Of a DNA stretch of 64,000 nt, positions 8,511-17,293 are shown in pieces. Both the position numbers and the translations under genes were made by a program. The notes under the pieces are model-generated. The model saw only the letters and a list, made by a program, of their open reading frames with translations, searched no databases and had not been told where the DNA came from. The stretch's first letter is position 1; the number at the start of each line of letters is the position of its first letter. The DNA is taken from the NCBI RefSeq assembly GCF_016907475.1, contig NZ_JAFBCA010000001.1, forward strand, positions 4,588,001 through 4,652,000, in the 5' to 3' direction. Source of the stretch: Nocardioides cavernae. Lineage in GTDB: Bacteria > Actinomycetota > Actinomycetes > Propionibacteriales > Nocardioidaceae.

Positions 8511-11500
8511 TCAGTACTCGACCGGTGCGGTCCGCTTGCGGATCATCGTCACTTCGTCACGGTTGTTGCCGATCGGTCCGATGTAGTTGAAGAAGTACGC
8601 CAGCTGCGCGTAGCCGCCGACGATGTGGTTCGGCTTGAGCAGGATGCGGGTCAGGCTGTTGTGGATGCCGCCCCGCTTGCGGTCCCGCTCGGTGAGGGGT
8701 ACGTCGATGAGCCGGTCCTGCGCGTGGTGCATGTAGACCGTGCCCTCGGGCATCCGGTGGCTCACGATGGCCCGGGCCGCGACGACGCCGTTGCGGTTGA
8801 CCATCTCGATCCAGTCGTTGTCCTTGATCCCGACCTTCACCGCGTCGCGGTCGGACATCCAGACGGACTGCCCACCGCGGGACAGCGAGAGCATGAACAG
8901 GTTGTCCTGGTACTCCGAGTGGATCGACCACTTGTTGTGCGGGGTGAGGTAGCGGACCGAGACGCCGAGCTCGTTCTGCTCCCCGATCGGCGCCTCCCCG
9001 AAGAGCTCGGTCATGTTGAGCGGCGGTCGGTAGACGGGCAGCATCTCGCCCATCCCCAGGAACCAGTCGTGGTCGACGTAGAACTGCTGGCGACCGGTCA
9101 GGGTGTGGAACGGCTTCTTGCGCTCGATGTTGATGGTGAACGGGCTGTAGCGCCGCCCGCCAGACTCCGAGCCCGACCACTCCGGCGAGGTGATCACCGG
9201 CACCGGCGCCACCTGGGTGTCGGCGAAGGTGATCTGCTTACCCTCGTGCTCGGCGGCGAGGTCGGCGAGCTCGGTGCCGGTGCGCTTCTCGAGGAAGCGG
9301 AAGCCCTGCGTGGCCAGGTGGCCGTTGGAGACTCCGGCGAGGTGGAGGATCGCGTCGGCCATCTGCACGTCGGTCTCGACCTTGGGCTGGCCGTCCCCCG
9401 CACCCCCGTGGACCACGCCGTTGCGCGTGCGGAGGATGTCGACCTCACGCTTGACGTCGTACGCGACGCCCTTGGTGAGCATCCCGACCTTCTCCAGGAG
9501 CGGGCCGATCGAGGTCATCTTCTCGAAGACCGCGGTGTAGTCGCGCTCGGCGACCGCGATGACCGGCATCGTCCTGCCGGGCACCGGGTCGACCTCGCCG
9601 AGCTTCCAGTCCTTGACCACCCCGTGCTCGGTCGCCATCGCCTCCGGGGTGTCGTGCCACAACGGCTTGGCGATGACGTCCTTGCGGGTGCCGAGGTGGT
9701 CGACCGCGAGCTCGCTGAACCTCTTCGCGATCACCTTCCAGGCGTCCCAGTCGGACTTGGTCTGCCACGGCGGCGCGATCGCCGGGTTGAAGGAGTGGAC
9801 GAACGGGTGCATGTCGGTGGTCGAGAGGTCGTGCTTCTCGTACCAGGTCGCGGCGGGCAGCACGACGTCGCTGAAGATCGTCGACGACGTCATCCGGAAG
9901 TCGATCGTCATCAGCAGGTCGAGCCGGCCCTCGGCCGCCTTCTCCGCCCACACGACGTCGCGTGGCCGCTTGTCCGGCGGCGCCTCCACGGCCGTGGCGG
10001 CCGAGTCGGTGCCGAGCAGGTGGCGCAGGAAGTACTCGTTGCCCTTCGCCGACGAGCCGAGCAGGTTCGATCGCCACAGCGACAGCACCCTCGGGTGGTT
10101 GTCCTCGTGCTCCGGATCCTCGACGGCGAACCGCAGCCGGCCCGCCTTCAGCTCCGCGGCGACGTACGCCGGCGCCTCCTGGCCGGCCGCCTCCGCGTCG
10201 TCGGCCAGCTGCAGGCTGCTGCGGTCGAAGGTCGGGTACGACGGTGACCACCCGAGCCGCACCGACTGCGCCAGCAGGTCCATCACCGTCCTCCCGGTGA
10301 AGACGCCGGTGCCGGAGTCGAGGTCGTCGGCGCTGAAGGTGTCGTAGCGGTACTGCGAGGTGTTCACGTACCAGTAGGCGGTCTGGTTCATGTGGCGCGG
10401 CGGGCGGTGCCAGTCCAGCGCGAAGGCCATGTGCTGGAAGCCCATGATCGGGCGGATCTTCTCCTGCCCGACGTAGTGAGCCCAGCCCCCACCGTTGCGG
10501 CCCTGCGTGCCGGTGATCGTCGTGAGCAGCAGGATGGCGCGGTAGATCTGGTCGGAGTGGAACCAGTGGTTGACGCCCGCCCCGAGCAGGATCATGCCGC
10601 GGCCCTCGGTGTCGATCGCGTTCTGCGCCCACTCCCGCGCCAGCCGGACGACCTGGGCGGCGGGCACCCCGGTGTGCTGCTCCTGCCACGCGGGCGTCGC
10701 CGGCACGGCCGGGTCGTCGTAGCCGCGAGCGTCGGACTCGCTCGCGCGCGGCCAGGTGCCGGGCAGGCCCGCCCGCTCGACGCCGTACTGGGCGAGCAGC
10801 AGGTCCAGCACGGTGGTCACGACGCGGTCGCCGACCCGCGCCACCGGCACGCCGCGGCGCTCGTGGACGACCTTGCCGTCGGCGGCGTCGAAGCGCGGCA
10901 GGTCGACCTCGACGGCCTCGCGGGTGCCGCCCTGGTGGTCGCGGTACATGCTGAGCGCGGGGTCGATGTCACCGAGCTCCAGGTTCCACCTCCCCATGCC
11001 CTCGTCGCCGAAGCGGTCGCCGATCGACCCGTGCGGGATGCGGACCTCGCCGGTGGCGGCGTCGATGACGGCCGGCTTCCACATGGCGTTCTCGCTCGTC
11101 CCGCCGAGGTCGCCCTCGACGAGGAACTTGCCGGGACGGTGCGCGCCGTCCGCGGTCGGCTCCAGGCAGACCAGGTGCGGCAGGTCGGTGAACTGCTTGG
11201 TGTAGGACTCGAAGAACGGCGTGCTCGCGTCGGCGAAGAACTCCTTGAGCACGACGTGACCCATGGCCATCGCGAGCGCGCCGTCGGTGCCGGGCGCGGG
11301 ACTCACCCACTCGTCGGCGAACTTCACGCTCTCGGCGTAGTCGGGTGCGACGGCCACGACCTTCTGCCCGCGGTAGCGCGCCTCTGTCATCCAGTGCGCG
11401 TCAGGGGTGCGCGTCGTCGGGACGTTCGAGCCCCACATCATCAGGTAGCCGGCGTCCCACCAGTCGCCCGACTCCGGCACGTCGGTCTGGTCGCCGAACA

Positions 11501-12212
11501 TCTGCGGCGACGCGTTGGGCAGGTCGGCGTACCAGTCGTAGAACGACAGCATCGGCGCGCCGATGAGCTCGAGGAAGCGCGCGCCGGAGGCGTACGACAC
11601 CGGCGACATCGCCGGGATCGGGGAGAAGCCCGCGATCCGGTCCGGGCCCCAGCGCTTGACCGTGTAGACGTGCGCGGCGGCGACGATCTCGGCCACCTCG
11701 TCCCACGACGCGCGCACGAGACCGCCCTTGCCGCGCGCCTTCTTGTAGGCCCGCGCCTTCTCCTCGTCCTGCACGATCGAGCCCCATGCGACCACGGGGT
11801 CGCCGTGCTGCTGCTTGGCCGCGCGGAACATCTCGAGCAGCACGCCCCGGACGTAGGGGTAGCGCACCCGGGTGGGGCTGTAGGTGTACCAGCTGAAGGC
11901 CGCGCCACGCGGGCAGCCGCGGGGCTCGTACTCCGGACGGTCGGGCCCGGCGCTCGGGTAGTCGGTCTGCTGCGCCTCCCAGGTGATGATGCCGTCCTTG
12001 ACGTAGACCTTCCACGAGCACGACCCGGTGCAGTTGACGCCGTGCGTGGAGCGCACCACCTTGTCGTGGCTCCAGCGGTCGCGGTAGAACGCGTCGCCCT
12101 GACGCCCCCCGTGCTTGTGCAGCGTGCGGTCGTCGTCGCTGACCTCCGCCTTGGTGAAGAAGCGCCGCCCGCCGATCAGGGCCTTCTGCAGCGGGTTCTC
12201 GAGGTCGGTCAC
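8511..12212 (-). CDS. narG: Respiratory nitrate reductase alpha subunit NarG
   Basis: 1233 aa molybdopterin-guanine-dinucleotide catalytic subunit. The FS0 iron-sulfur ligands are visible as His57, Cys61, Cys65 and Cys100. The molybdenum ligand Asp is in QTDVPES at about residue 244. C-terminal molybdopterin-binding segments are intact up to KRTAPVEY, so the gene looks complete. It reduces nitrate to nitrite at the cytoplasmic face. The start is GTG 12212 with a weak GAAAGG upstream. It heads narGHJI, with narK 46 bases upstream on the same strand. Confidence 0.97.
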   Translation of the reverse strand: MTDLENPLQKALIGGRRFFTKAEVSDDDRTLHKHGGRQGDAFYRDRWSHDKVVRSTHGVNCTGSCSWKVYVKDGIITWEAQQTDYPSAGPDRPEYEPRGCPRGAAFSWYTYSPTRVRYPYVRGVLLEMFRAAKQQHGDPVVAWGSIVQDEEKARAYKKARGKGGLVRASWDEVAEIVAAAHVYTVKRWGPDRIAGFSPIPAMSPVSYASGARFLELIGAPMLSFYDWYADLPNASPQMFGDQTDVPESGDWWDAGYLMMWGSNVPTTRTPDAHWMTEARYRGQKVVAVAPDYAESVKFADEWVSPAPGTDGALAMAMGHVVLKEFFADASTPFFESYTKQFTDLPHLVCLEPTADGAHRPGKFLVEGDLGGTSENAMWKPAVIDAATGEVRIPHGSIGDRFGDEGMGRWNLELGDIDPALSMYRDHQGGTREAVEVDLPRFDAADGKVVHERRGVPVARVGDRVVTTVLDLLLAQYGVERAGLPGTWPRASESDARGYDDPAVPATPAWQEQHTGVPAAQVVRLAREWAQNAIDTEGRGMILLGAGVNHWFHSDQIYRAILLLTTITGTQGRNGGGWAHYVGQEKIRPIMGFQHMAFALDWHRPPRHMNQTAYWYVNTSQYRYDTFSADDLDSGTGVFTGRTVMDLLAQSVRLGWSPSYPTFDRSSLQLADDAEAAGQEAPAYVAAELKAGRLRFAVEDPEHEDNHPRVLSLWRSNLLGSSAKGNEYFLRHLLGTDSAATAVEAPPDKRPRDVVWAEKAAEGRLDLLMTIDFRMTSSTIFSDVVLPAATWYEKHDLSTTDMHPFVHSFNPAIAPPWQTKSDWDAWKVIAKRFSELAVDHLGTRKDVIAKPLWHDTPEAMATEHGVVKDWKLGEVDPVPGRTMPVIAVAERDYTAVFEKMTSIGPLLEKVGMLTKGVAYDVKREVDILRTRNGVVHGGAGDGQPKVETDVQMADAILHLAGVSNGHLATQGFRFLEKRTGTELADLAAEHEGKQITFADTQVAPVPVITSPEWSGSESGGRRYSPFTINIERKKPFHTLTGRQQFYVDHDWFLGMGEMLPVYRPPLNMTELFGEAPIGEQNELGVSVRYLTPHNKWSIHSEYQDNLFMLSLSRGGQSVWMSDRDAVKVGIKDNDWIEMVNRNGVVAARAIVSHRMPEGTVYMHHAQDRLIDVPLTERDRKRGGIHNSLTRILLKPNHIVGGYAQLAYFFNYIGPIGNNRDEVTMIRKRTAPVEY

Positions 12213-12258
12213 GGGGCGCCCTTTCGGTGGGGAGATCGGGGTCGAGAGGTCGGTCGGG

Positions 12259-13515
12259 TCAGGCGGCGACCGTTGCGGCCGAGGCGGCGGCGGTGCGTCG
12301 TACGACGACCAGGGTCAGCACGAGCGTGAGTCCCGCGGTGACGGCGAGCAGCCACAGACCGACGGCGTAGGACTCGGTCTGTCCGTAGAGCCAGCCCATG
12401 AGCAGCGGCGGCACGAAGCCGCCGAGCCCGCCGGCGGCGCCGACCAGTCCGGTCACTCCGCCCACCCGGGCGGGCTCGGTGCTGTGGGCGATCAGCGCGA
12501 ACGTCGCACCGGACCCGGCCCCCAGGGCAGCGGCCATCACCAGGAACGCGCCGGTGCCGAGGGTGAGGTTGCTGCCGTCGGCCGAGGTCACCGGCGGGTT
12601 CTGGGCGGCGATCGCGGCGCACGCCGTCACGACGGCGAACGACGTGGACAGCACGGGGATCGATCCCAGCCGATCCGACAGCCACCCGCCGATCGGGCGC
12701 ATCACGACCGCCACCACGACGAACCCGGCCATCCGGTTCGCCGCGTCCGCCGGCTCCAGGCCGTGGGCGGTCTTCAGGTAGGTCGGCAGGAAGACCGAGA
12801 ACGCGACGTAGCCGCCGAACGCCACCGCGTAGAGCACGCAGGCCTGCCACGTGATCGGCAGGCGCGCGTTGGCCGCGAGGCGGGTGCCGAGGCTCGTCGT
12901 CGGTGCGACGCGGCCGGGTGCGTCGCGCATCACCAGCCAGGCGACGACGGCGTACACCGCGAGGACCGCGGCGGTGATCAGGAAGGGCGCGGTGCGGCCG
13001 AGGTTCTCCGACAGCGGGACGGTGGTCAGGGCGCTGATCGCGGTGCCACCCATGCCCGCGCCGAAGATGCCGACGGCGAGGCCACGTTTCTCGGGCGGGA
13101 ACCACGCGTTGACGAAGGGGACACCGACGGCGAAGGCCGTGCCGGCGATCCCCAGGAAGAACCCGCCGAACAGCATGAGCGAGTAGGAGTCGAGCGCGAA
13201 GAAGGCCAGGAACAGGACGGGCACGATCGTCGCGCCGGAGACGATCGGGAACATCACCCGGCCGCCGAACCGGTCGGTGAGCGCGCCCACGATGATCCGG
13301 CCGAGCGAGCCCACCAGCACCGGCACGGCGACCATCAGGGCCACCTCCGACTGGCTGAGCAGGCCGAGGGGGCTGTCCGCTCCCTGCTTCAGGTAGAGGG
13401 CGCCGAGCGGGCTGATGAGAGCCCAGGCCCAGAAGTTCACGGCGAAGCCCAGCGTGGCCAGGGCGAGCATCAGCCACGGGTTGCCGGTGGTGCGGGGTGC
13501 AGTCGTCGTACTCAT
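12259..13515 (-). CDS. narK: Nitrate/nitrite MFS transporter NarK
   Basis: 418 aa with about twelve membrane segments. The nitrate porter signature is represented by GFFLGIAGTAFAVGVPFVNA and by GAGSGATFALIAH in the second half. RIIVGALTDRFGG and PIGGWLSDRLGS are the MFS loop 2-3 and 8-9 motifs. It imports nitrate or exchanges it for nitrite. The ATG at 13515 has CAGGAG 7 bases upstream. It lies directly before narGHJI, and the divergent regulator starts 55 bases away, so a shared regulatory region is likely. Confidence 0.93.
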   Translation of the reverse strand: MSTTTAPRTTGNPWLMLALATLGFAVNFWAWALISPLGALYLKQGADSPLGLLSQSEVALMVAVPVLVGSLGRIIVGALTDRFGGRVMFPIVSGATIVPVLFLAFFALDSYSLMLFGGFFLGIAGTAFAVGVPFVNAWFPPEKRGLAVGIFGAGMGGTAISALTTVPLSENLGRTAPFLITAAVLAVYAVVAWLVMRDAPGRVAPTTSLGTRLAANARLPITWQACVLYAVAFGGYVAFSVFLPTYLKTAHGLEPADAANRMAGFVVVAVVMRPIGGWLSDRLGSIPVLSTSFAVVTACAAIAAQNPPVTSADGSNLTLGTGAFLVMAAALGAGSGATFALIAHSTEPARVGGVTGLVGAAGGLGGFVPPLLMGWLYGQTESYAVGLWLLAVTAGLTLVLTLVVVRRTAAASAATVAA

Positions 13516-13570
13516 CGCGTGCTCCTGGTGAGCGGAGGAATCAACCCTGCGAAGTTATTACGATGTGCCC
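13516..13570. promoter_or_regulatory. Divergent narK / HTH-regulator intergenic region
   Basis: A 55-base space between the narK start and the regulator start must hold control sites for both. On the + strand TACGAT (13559-13564) lies 6 bases before GTG 13571, the leaderless arrangement seen elsewhere in the window. The stretch around TTATTACG with AAAAATA just downstream is the only AT-rich part here and is a candidate operator. No clear FNR- or NarL-type site was found by eye. Confidence 0.5.
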
Positions 13571-14263
13571 GTGAAAAATATCCGTAGTTCGTCCGGGCTC
13601 GCAAGGGGTCGCAGCGCAGTGCTGCGCGCTCTGCTGGACCAGCCGGACCCGGTCGGCATCGACGCGCTGGCCCAGGCGACGGCGCGCCACCCCAACACCG
13701 TGCGCGAACAGGTCAACTGGCTCGTCGCCCACGGGTACGTCACGCGCGTGCGTCAGCCGCACGAGGGCCGGGGCCGACCGGCCTGGCTCTACCAGGCGCG
13801 CGGGCCGCGCCCCGGCGACGGCGACTACGTCGAGCTCGCGGCCGCCCTCGCGTGGCGCCTGCAGGACGCCTCCCCCGACACCCACGCCGAGGCGCTCGCG
13901 GCCGGACGACGCTGGGGGTCGGACCTCGTCGCGCGCAGGGGTGCGACCGTCGCGCCGTCTCCCGAGACCGCGCGCCGATGGACCGTCGAGCTGCTCGACG
14001 AGCTCGGCTACGCCCCCGCGCCGGACGAGGAGGACCGGGACGTCGTCCTCCACAGGTGCCCGCTGCTGCAGGCGGCGTACCGCTTCCCGGACGTCGTGTG
14101 CAGCGTCCACCTCGGCATGGTGCAGAGCGCCCTCGAGGCCAACGGGGCCAGCTCCGAGGGGTCGGAGCTGCGTCCCTTCAGCGCTCCGGGCCAGTGCTTC
14201 CTCCGGCTGGGAGCCCGACCCGACCTCCCGGCTCAGCCTTCGGCGGGGAACGCCTCGGCGTAG
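13571..14263 (+). CDS. HTH transcriptional regulator with C-terminal cysteine cluster, divergent from nar
   Basis: 230 aa. The N-terminal winged helix includes AVLRALLDQPDPVGIDALAQ and HPNTVREQVNWLVAHGYVTR. The C-terminal half contains HRCPLL, VVCSVHLGMV and GQCFLRLG, giving at least three cysteines and a histidine in the spacing seen in SufR-like/COG2345 regulators. Some of those bind an Fe-S cluster, so sensing of O2, NO or iron is plausible (inference). GTG 13571 is preferred to GTG 13565 because TACGAT lies exactly 6 bases before it. The position opposite narK suggests it controls nitrate respiration. Its 3' end overlaps the convergent lipoprotein gene by 31 bases. Confidence 0.78.
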   Translation: MKNIRSSSGLARGRSAVLRALLDQPDPVGIDALAQATARHPNTVREQVNWLVAHGYVTRVRQPHEGRGRPAWLYQARGPRPGDGDYVELAAALAWRLQDASPDTHAEALAAGRRWGSDLVARRGATVAPSPETARRWTVELLDELGYAPAPDEEDRDVVLHRCPLLQAAYRFPDVVCSVHLGMVQSALEANGASSEGSELRPFSAPGQCFLRLGARPDLPAQPSAGNASA

Positions 14264-14745
14264 AGCGCCCGGAGCTCGGGGGTGGTCTCCGCGGTGAAGC
14301 CGCACAGGGTGACCCGGTCACCGTCGGCGCTCACGAGGTAGGTCTGCCCCTCCTGGAAGTCGACCGCCATCAGGAGGTCCTCGAGGGCCTTGCTCGGCGC
14401 CTCGACCGTCACGGTCGACGCGTCGCCGCCGGCGTACCACTGGTCCACCTCGAGCGTCGCGGCGCCGCCGTCGACGGAGGTGACGGTGCCCTCGAAGGCC
14501 GTGTCGAAGGTCGACAGCACTTCTGCGGACGGCATCGCGCACTTGCCCGCGGTGGAGCCGTCGGCGGTCAGGACGACGGGCTCGTCGGAGGCGGACGCAC
14601 TCGGGCTCGGGCTCTCGCTAGCGGTCGGGTCGGTGGTGGCAGCAGGGTCGTCCTCGGACCCGCAGCCGGACAGCACGACGACGAGGGCCGCCGCAACGAC
14701 GGGAAGCAGGCGGGCCGTGCGGCGCGGGGTGGTGTGTCGGCTCAT
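14233..14745 (-). CDS. Hypothetical lipoprotein
   Basis: 170 aa. The N-terminus has a basic stretch, a hydrophobic core and the lipobox LSGC, followed by a Ser/Thr/Pro/Asp-rich linker. The remaining domain of about 100 residues has two cysteines (GKCAMPS and TLCGF) that could form a disulfide, and FEGTVTSVDGGAATLEVDQWY, which resembles a small beta-barrel. No specific family was recognised. Start ATG 14745 is preferred over the ATG three codons upstream because GAAGGG then sits at a usable distance. Confidence 0.65.
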   Translation of the reverse strand: MSRHTTPRRTARLLPVVAAALVVVLSGCGSEDDPAATTDPTASESPSPSASASDEPVVLTADGSTAGKCAMPSAEVLSTFDTAFEGTVTSVDGGAATLEVDQWYAGGDASTVTVEAPSKALEDLLMAVDFQEGQTYLVSADGDRVTLCGFTAETTPELRALYAEAFPAEG

Positions 14746-14768
14746 GGCGGGCATCCCTTCATGGAAAC

Positions 14769-14786
14769 GGGCGGAGTCCTCCGCCC
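14769..14786 (-). terminator. Hairpin downstream of the repeat-protein gene
   Basis: A perfect 8-bp inverted repeat GGGCGGAG/CTCCGCCC with a 2-base centre lies 49-66 bases after the stop of the gene at 14835-15554. A short CGTTTCC follows on the minus strand. It is a candidate intrinsic terminator without a strong U-run, and it also lies in the leader of the lipoprotein gene. Confidence 0.45.
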
Positions 14787-14834
14787 CCTCATCGGGTCAG
14801 ACGGGGCGGGGTGTGCTCGGGTTCCGCTGCGGCG

Positions 14835-15554
14835 TCACCGCGGCGTCTCGATGTCGTCGTCCTCCTCGACGCGCCTCTTCAGCCGGCCGATGCCCGGGAT
14901 CTTGCCGAGGATCTCGTTGAGCTCGCGCGAGACGTTGAGCAGCTCGTGGAGGTCGGGTGCCACGGAGCCGAGGGTCGTGAGGACCGGGAGCACGTCGCGC
15001 TCGACCTGGTCGGTCAACGCAGGAAGGTGGTCGACGAGCCTCACGAGCGCGGCGACCTCGTCGGGGTGGGTGGTGTCGGCCAGGGTCTTGAGGGTCGGCT
15101 GGAGCTTGGTCAGCGACGGCTCGAGGGCGTCGAGCAGGCCGCCGGCCCGGCCCGCCTGGACGGCCGCGCCGTCCACCACGGTGCTCACGCGGTCGATCTC
15201 GGTGGCCGCAGCGGCAACGACGGTGCCGACCCGGGTGACCTCACCGGTGGCCGCGTCCACGACCCCGCCCACCTTTGCGACCTCGACGGTTGCCGCGTCC
15301 ACGACCGTGCCCACCCGCTCGACCTGCACGGTCGCGGCGTCCACCACCGCGCCGACCCGGGCGACCTCGGCGGTCGCAGCGTCGACGACTCCTCCGACCC
15401 GGTCCACCGTCGCGGAGGCACGCTCGATCAGCACCTCGGCCCGGTCGAGCAGAGCCAGCGCACGCGGGACCGCTCCGAGGAGCGCCTCGACCTGGTCGCT
15501 CCCCCGTTCGAGGGCCGACATCAGGTCACGGGGGCCGGGCACGGGCAGGCGCAT
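14835..15554 (-). CDS. Protein with 14-residue tandem repeats, unknown function
   Basis: 239 aa. Residues 56-139 are six consecutive 14-residue units of the type VVDAATxEVxRVGx, preceded by a weaker unit at 42-55. Fourteen residues equal two heptads, so a long amphipathic helix or coiled coil is expected. The C-terminal third (LEPSLTKLQPTLKTLADTTH onward) is helical and ends in a charged tail EEDDDIETPR. There is no signal peptide or membrane segment. Similar repeat proteins of unknown role occur in actinobacteria. TAGGAA lies 6 bases before the ATG, a weaker form of the leaderless pattern. Confidence 0.7.
   Translation of the reverse strand: MRLPVPGPRDLMSALERGSDQVEALLGAVPRALALLDRAEVLIERASATVDRVGGVVDAATAEVARVGAVVDAATVQVERVGTVVDAATVEVAKVGGVVDAATGEVTRVGTVVAAAATEIDRVSTVVDGAAVQAGRAGGLLDALEPSLTKLQPTLKTLADTTHPDEVAALVRLVDHLPALTDQVERDVLPVLTTLGSVAPDLHELLNVSRELNEILGKIPGIGRLKRRVEEDDDIETPR
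15138..15431 (-). repeat. 42-bp in-frame tandem repeat, about 7 units
   Basis: DNA encoding the 14-residue units VVDAATxEVxRVGx. The period is 42 bp and every copy stays in frame. Units differ at several positions, so this is an old, diverged array under coding constraint rather than a recent expansion. Confidence 0.75.
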
Positions 15555-15585
15555 GGCCCATTCCTACCAGTGGGGCCCGCGCGGC

Positions 15586-16395
15586 CTACCGGGCGGCGGC
15601 GACCGACTCGTCGGTCCCGGCGAGCTTCTGCGACAGCCAGATCGGGATGATCGACAGCACGATGAGCGCCGCCGCGACCACGTTGACGACCGGCGCCTGG
15701 TTGGGCCGGAACAGGTTCTGGTAGATCCAGATCGGCAGCGTCTGGATGCCCTGCCCAGCGGTGAAGGTCGTCACGATGATCTCGTCGAAGGACAGCGCGA
15801 AGGACAGCAGCGCACCCGCCAGCAGTGCCGAGCGCATCATCGGGAGCGTGATCGACCAGAAGGTCCTGAACGTCCCGGCGCCGAGGTCCATCGAGGCCTC
15901 CTCGAGGTTGCCGCCGAGCCGGCGGAGGCGGGCGATGGCGTTGTTGAAGACCGTGACGATGCAGAACGTCGCGTGGGAGACCACCAGGGTCAGCATGCCC
16001 AGCTCGATGCCGAACATCGTCAGGAACGCGTTGGCCAGTGCGATGCCCGTCACCACGCCGGGCAGGGCGATGGGCAGGATGATCAGCAGGGAGATGGTGT
16101 CGCGGCCGAAGAAGCGGAACCGCTGCAGCGCCAGCGCCGCCATCGTGCCCAGCACGAGCGCGATCGCGGTGGCCACGAGCGCCACCTCGACCGAGACCAC
16201 GATGGCGTTCCGTGCGCCCTCGCTGTCCCAGGCCGCCGACCACCATTGCGTGGTGTAGCCCGGCGGCGGCCACTCGAAGGTCCTCGAGGTGTTGAACGAG
16301 TTCAGCACGACGAGCGCCAGCGGCACGTGGATGAAGAGCAGCACGAGGCCGGTCAACGCCAGCAGCACGCCCCGGGTCGCCCTGGAGAAGCTCAT
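15586..16395 (-). CDS. potC: ABC transporter permease, PotC-like
   Basis: 269 aa with six hydrophobic segments. The permease EAA loop is present as NNAIARLRRLGGNLEEASMDLGA. The FNTSRTFEWPPPGYTTQWW region after the first membrane helix is typical of PotC of the spermidine/putrescine type. The C-terminus is ESVAAAR. It is last in potA-potD-potB-potC, 16 bases after potB, with GAGGTGG before the ATG. Substrate class is polyamine-like; exact specificity cannot be read. Confidence 0.85.
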   Translation of the reverse strand: MSFSRATRGVLLALTGLVLLFIHVPLALVVLNSFNTSRTFEWPPPGYTTQWWSAAWDSEGARNAIVVSVEVALVATAIALVLGTMAALALQRFRFFGRDTISLLIILPIALPGVVTGIALANAFLTMFGIELGMLTLVVSHATFCIVTVFNNAIARLRRLGGNLEEASMDLGAGTFRTFWSITLPMMRSALLAGALLSFALSFDEIIVTTFTAGQGIQTLPIWIYQNLFRPNQAPVVNVVAAALIVLSIIPIWLSQKLAGTDESVAAAR

Positions 16396-16411
16396 CGTCC
16401 ACCTCGAGCGC

Positions 16412-17290
16412 TCATAGGGAGTCCAGCGCCCCTGTCCGGCGCACCGCTCCCAGGTAGACCAGCATCGTCACCACCGGGATGGTCGCGACGGCGGCCGCGA
16501 ACGGCAGGTTGTTGCCGGTGAGGAACGAGTCGTACACGACGTTGCCGAGCATCTGGTTGGCCCCGCCGACGATCTCGACCGCGATGTAGTCGCCGAGGGT
16601 CAGCGAGAAGGTGAAGATCGAACCGGCGACCGCGGCCGGGAGGAGCACCGGCAGCACCACACGGCGCATGGTCGTGCGGGTGGTCGCGCCGAGGTCGGCT
16701 GAGGCCTCGATCAGCGAGTCCGGCAGCCGCTCGAGACCGGCGTACATCGGCAGGATCATGTAGGGCAGCCACAGGTAGGACAGGGTCACCACCGTGGCGG
16801 TCAGGCCGTAACCGGGCGAGAGCCCGAGGTCGTCGAGCGGCCCCCCGCTGGCGAACATGCCGCGCCAGGCGTACGCCTTGACGAGGTACGACGCCCACAG
16901 CGGGGTCAGCACGGCGATGACGAGCGCGCGCTGGAGACGGGGCGAGGCGACCTTGGCCATGTAGAGCGCGATGGGGAAGGCCAGCAGCGCGTCGATCACC
17001 GTCACCGTCACCGCGATCAGCAGCGTGCGGATGGTGATCGTGCGGTACACGTCGATGGTGAACAGGTCGCGGTAGTTGTCGAGGTTCCAGACCCGCTCGA
17101 TGTTGCCGCCGAAGGCGTCGACGGTCCACAGCGACGTGATGAACAGCGCCGCCAGCGAGCCGAGGTAGAGCACGCCGAGCCAGAGCATCGGCGGGCCCAG
17201 CAGCAACCCCAGCCGCAGCCGGGGGCGGCGGTGCAGCAACCCCCACCGGGGCGATGCCGCACCGCCCCCCGGCAGCGGCTGTGACGTCAT
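16412..17290 (-). CDS. potB: ABC transporter permease, PotB-like
   Basis: 292 aa, six membrane segments, PotB type. The segment VWNLDNYRDLFTIDVYRTI after the first helix and the EAA loop LERLPDSLIEASADLGATTR are diagnostic. It forms the membrane channel with PotC. It starts 3 bases after the potD stop, so translation is probably coupled. Another frame over the same region gives a longer Arg/Pro-rich reading, which was discarded. Confidence 0.85.
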   Translation of the reverse strand: MTSQPLPGGGAASPRWGLLHRRPRLRLGLLLGPPMLWLGVLYLGSLAALFITSLWTVDAFGGNIERVWNLDNYRDLFTIDVYRTITIRTLLIAVTVTVIDALLAFPIALYMAKVASPRLQRALVIAVLTPLWASYLVKAYAWRGMFASGGPLDDLGLSPGYGLTATVVTLSYLWLPYMILPMYAGLERLPDSLIEASADLGATTRTTMRRVVLPVLLPAAVAGSIFTFSLTLGDYIAVEIVGGANQMLGNVVYDSFLTGNNLPFAAAVATIPVVTMLVYLGAVRRTGALDSL

Positions 17291-17293
17291 GCG

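Noticed and set aside
7086..10247. 1053-residue open reading frame on the + strand
   Set aside because: It lies antisense to narH and narG, is Val/Arg/Asp-rich with no recognisable domain, and the minus-strand genes have full-length homology. High GC creates such long antisense frames.
10392..12329. 645-residue + strand frame
   Set aside because: Antisense to the 5' half of narG, with only low-complexity Arg/Val/Ala sequence.
15138..15431. Tandem 42-bp repeats considered as CRISPR
   Set aside because: No constant repeat with unique spacers; the array is in frame and encodes a 14-residue unit. No cas genes and no CRISPR array were seen anywhere.
13852..16521. 889-residue + strand frame
   Set aside because: It runs across one real + gene in another frame and several minus-strand genes; no domain is visible.
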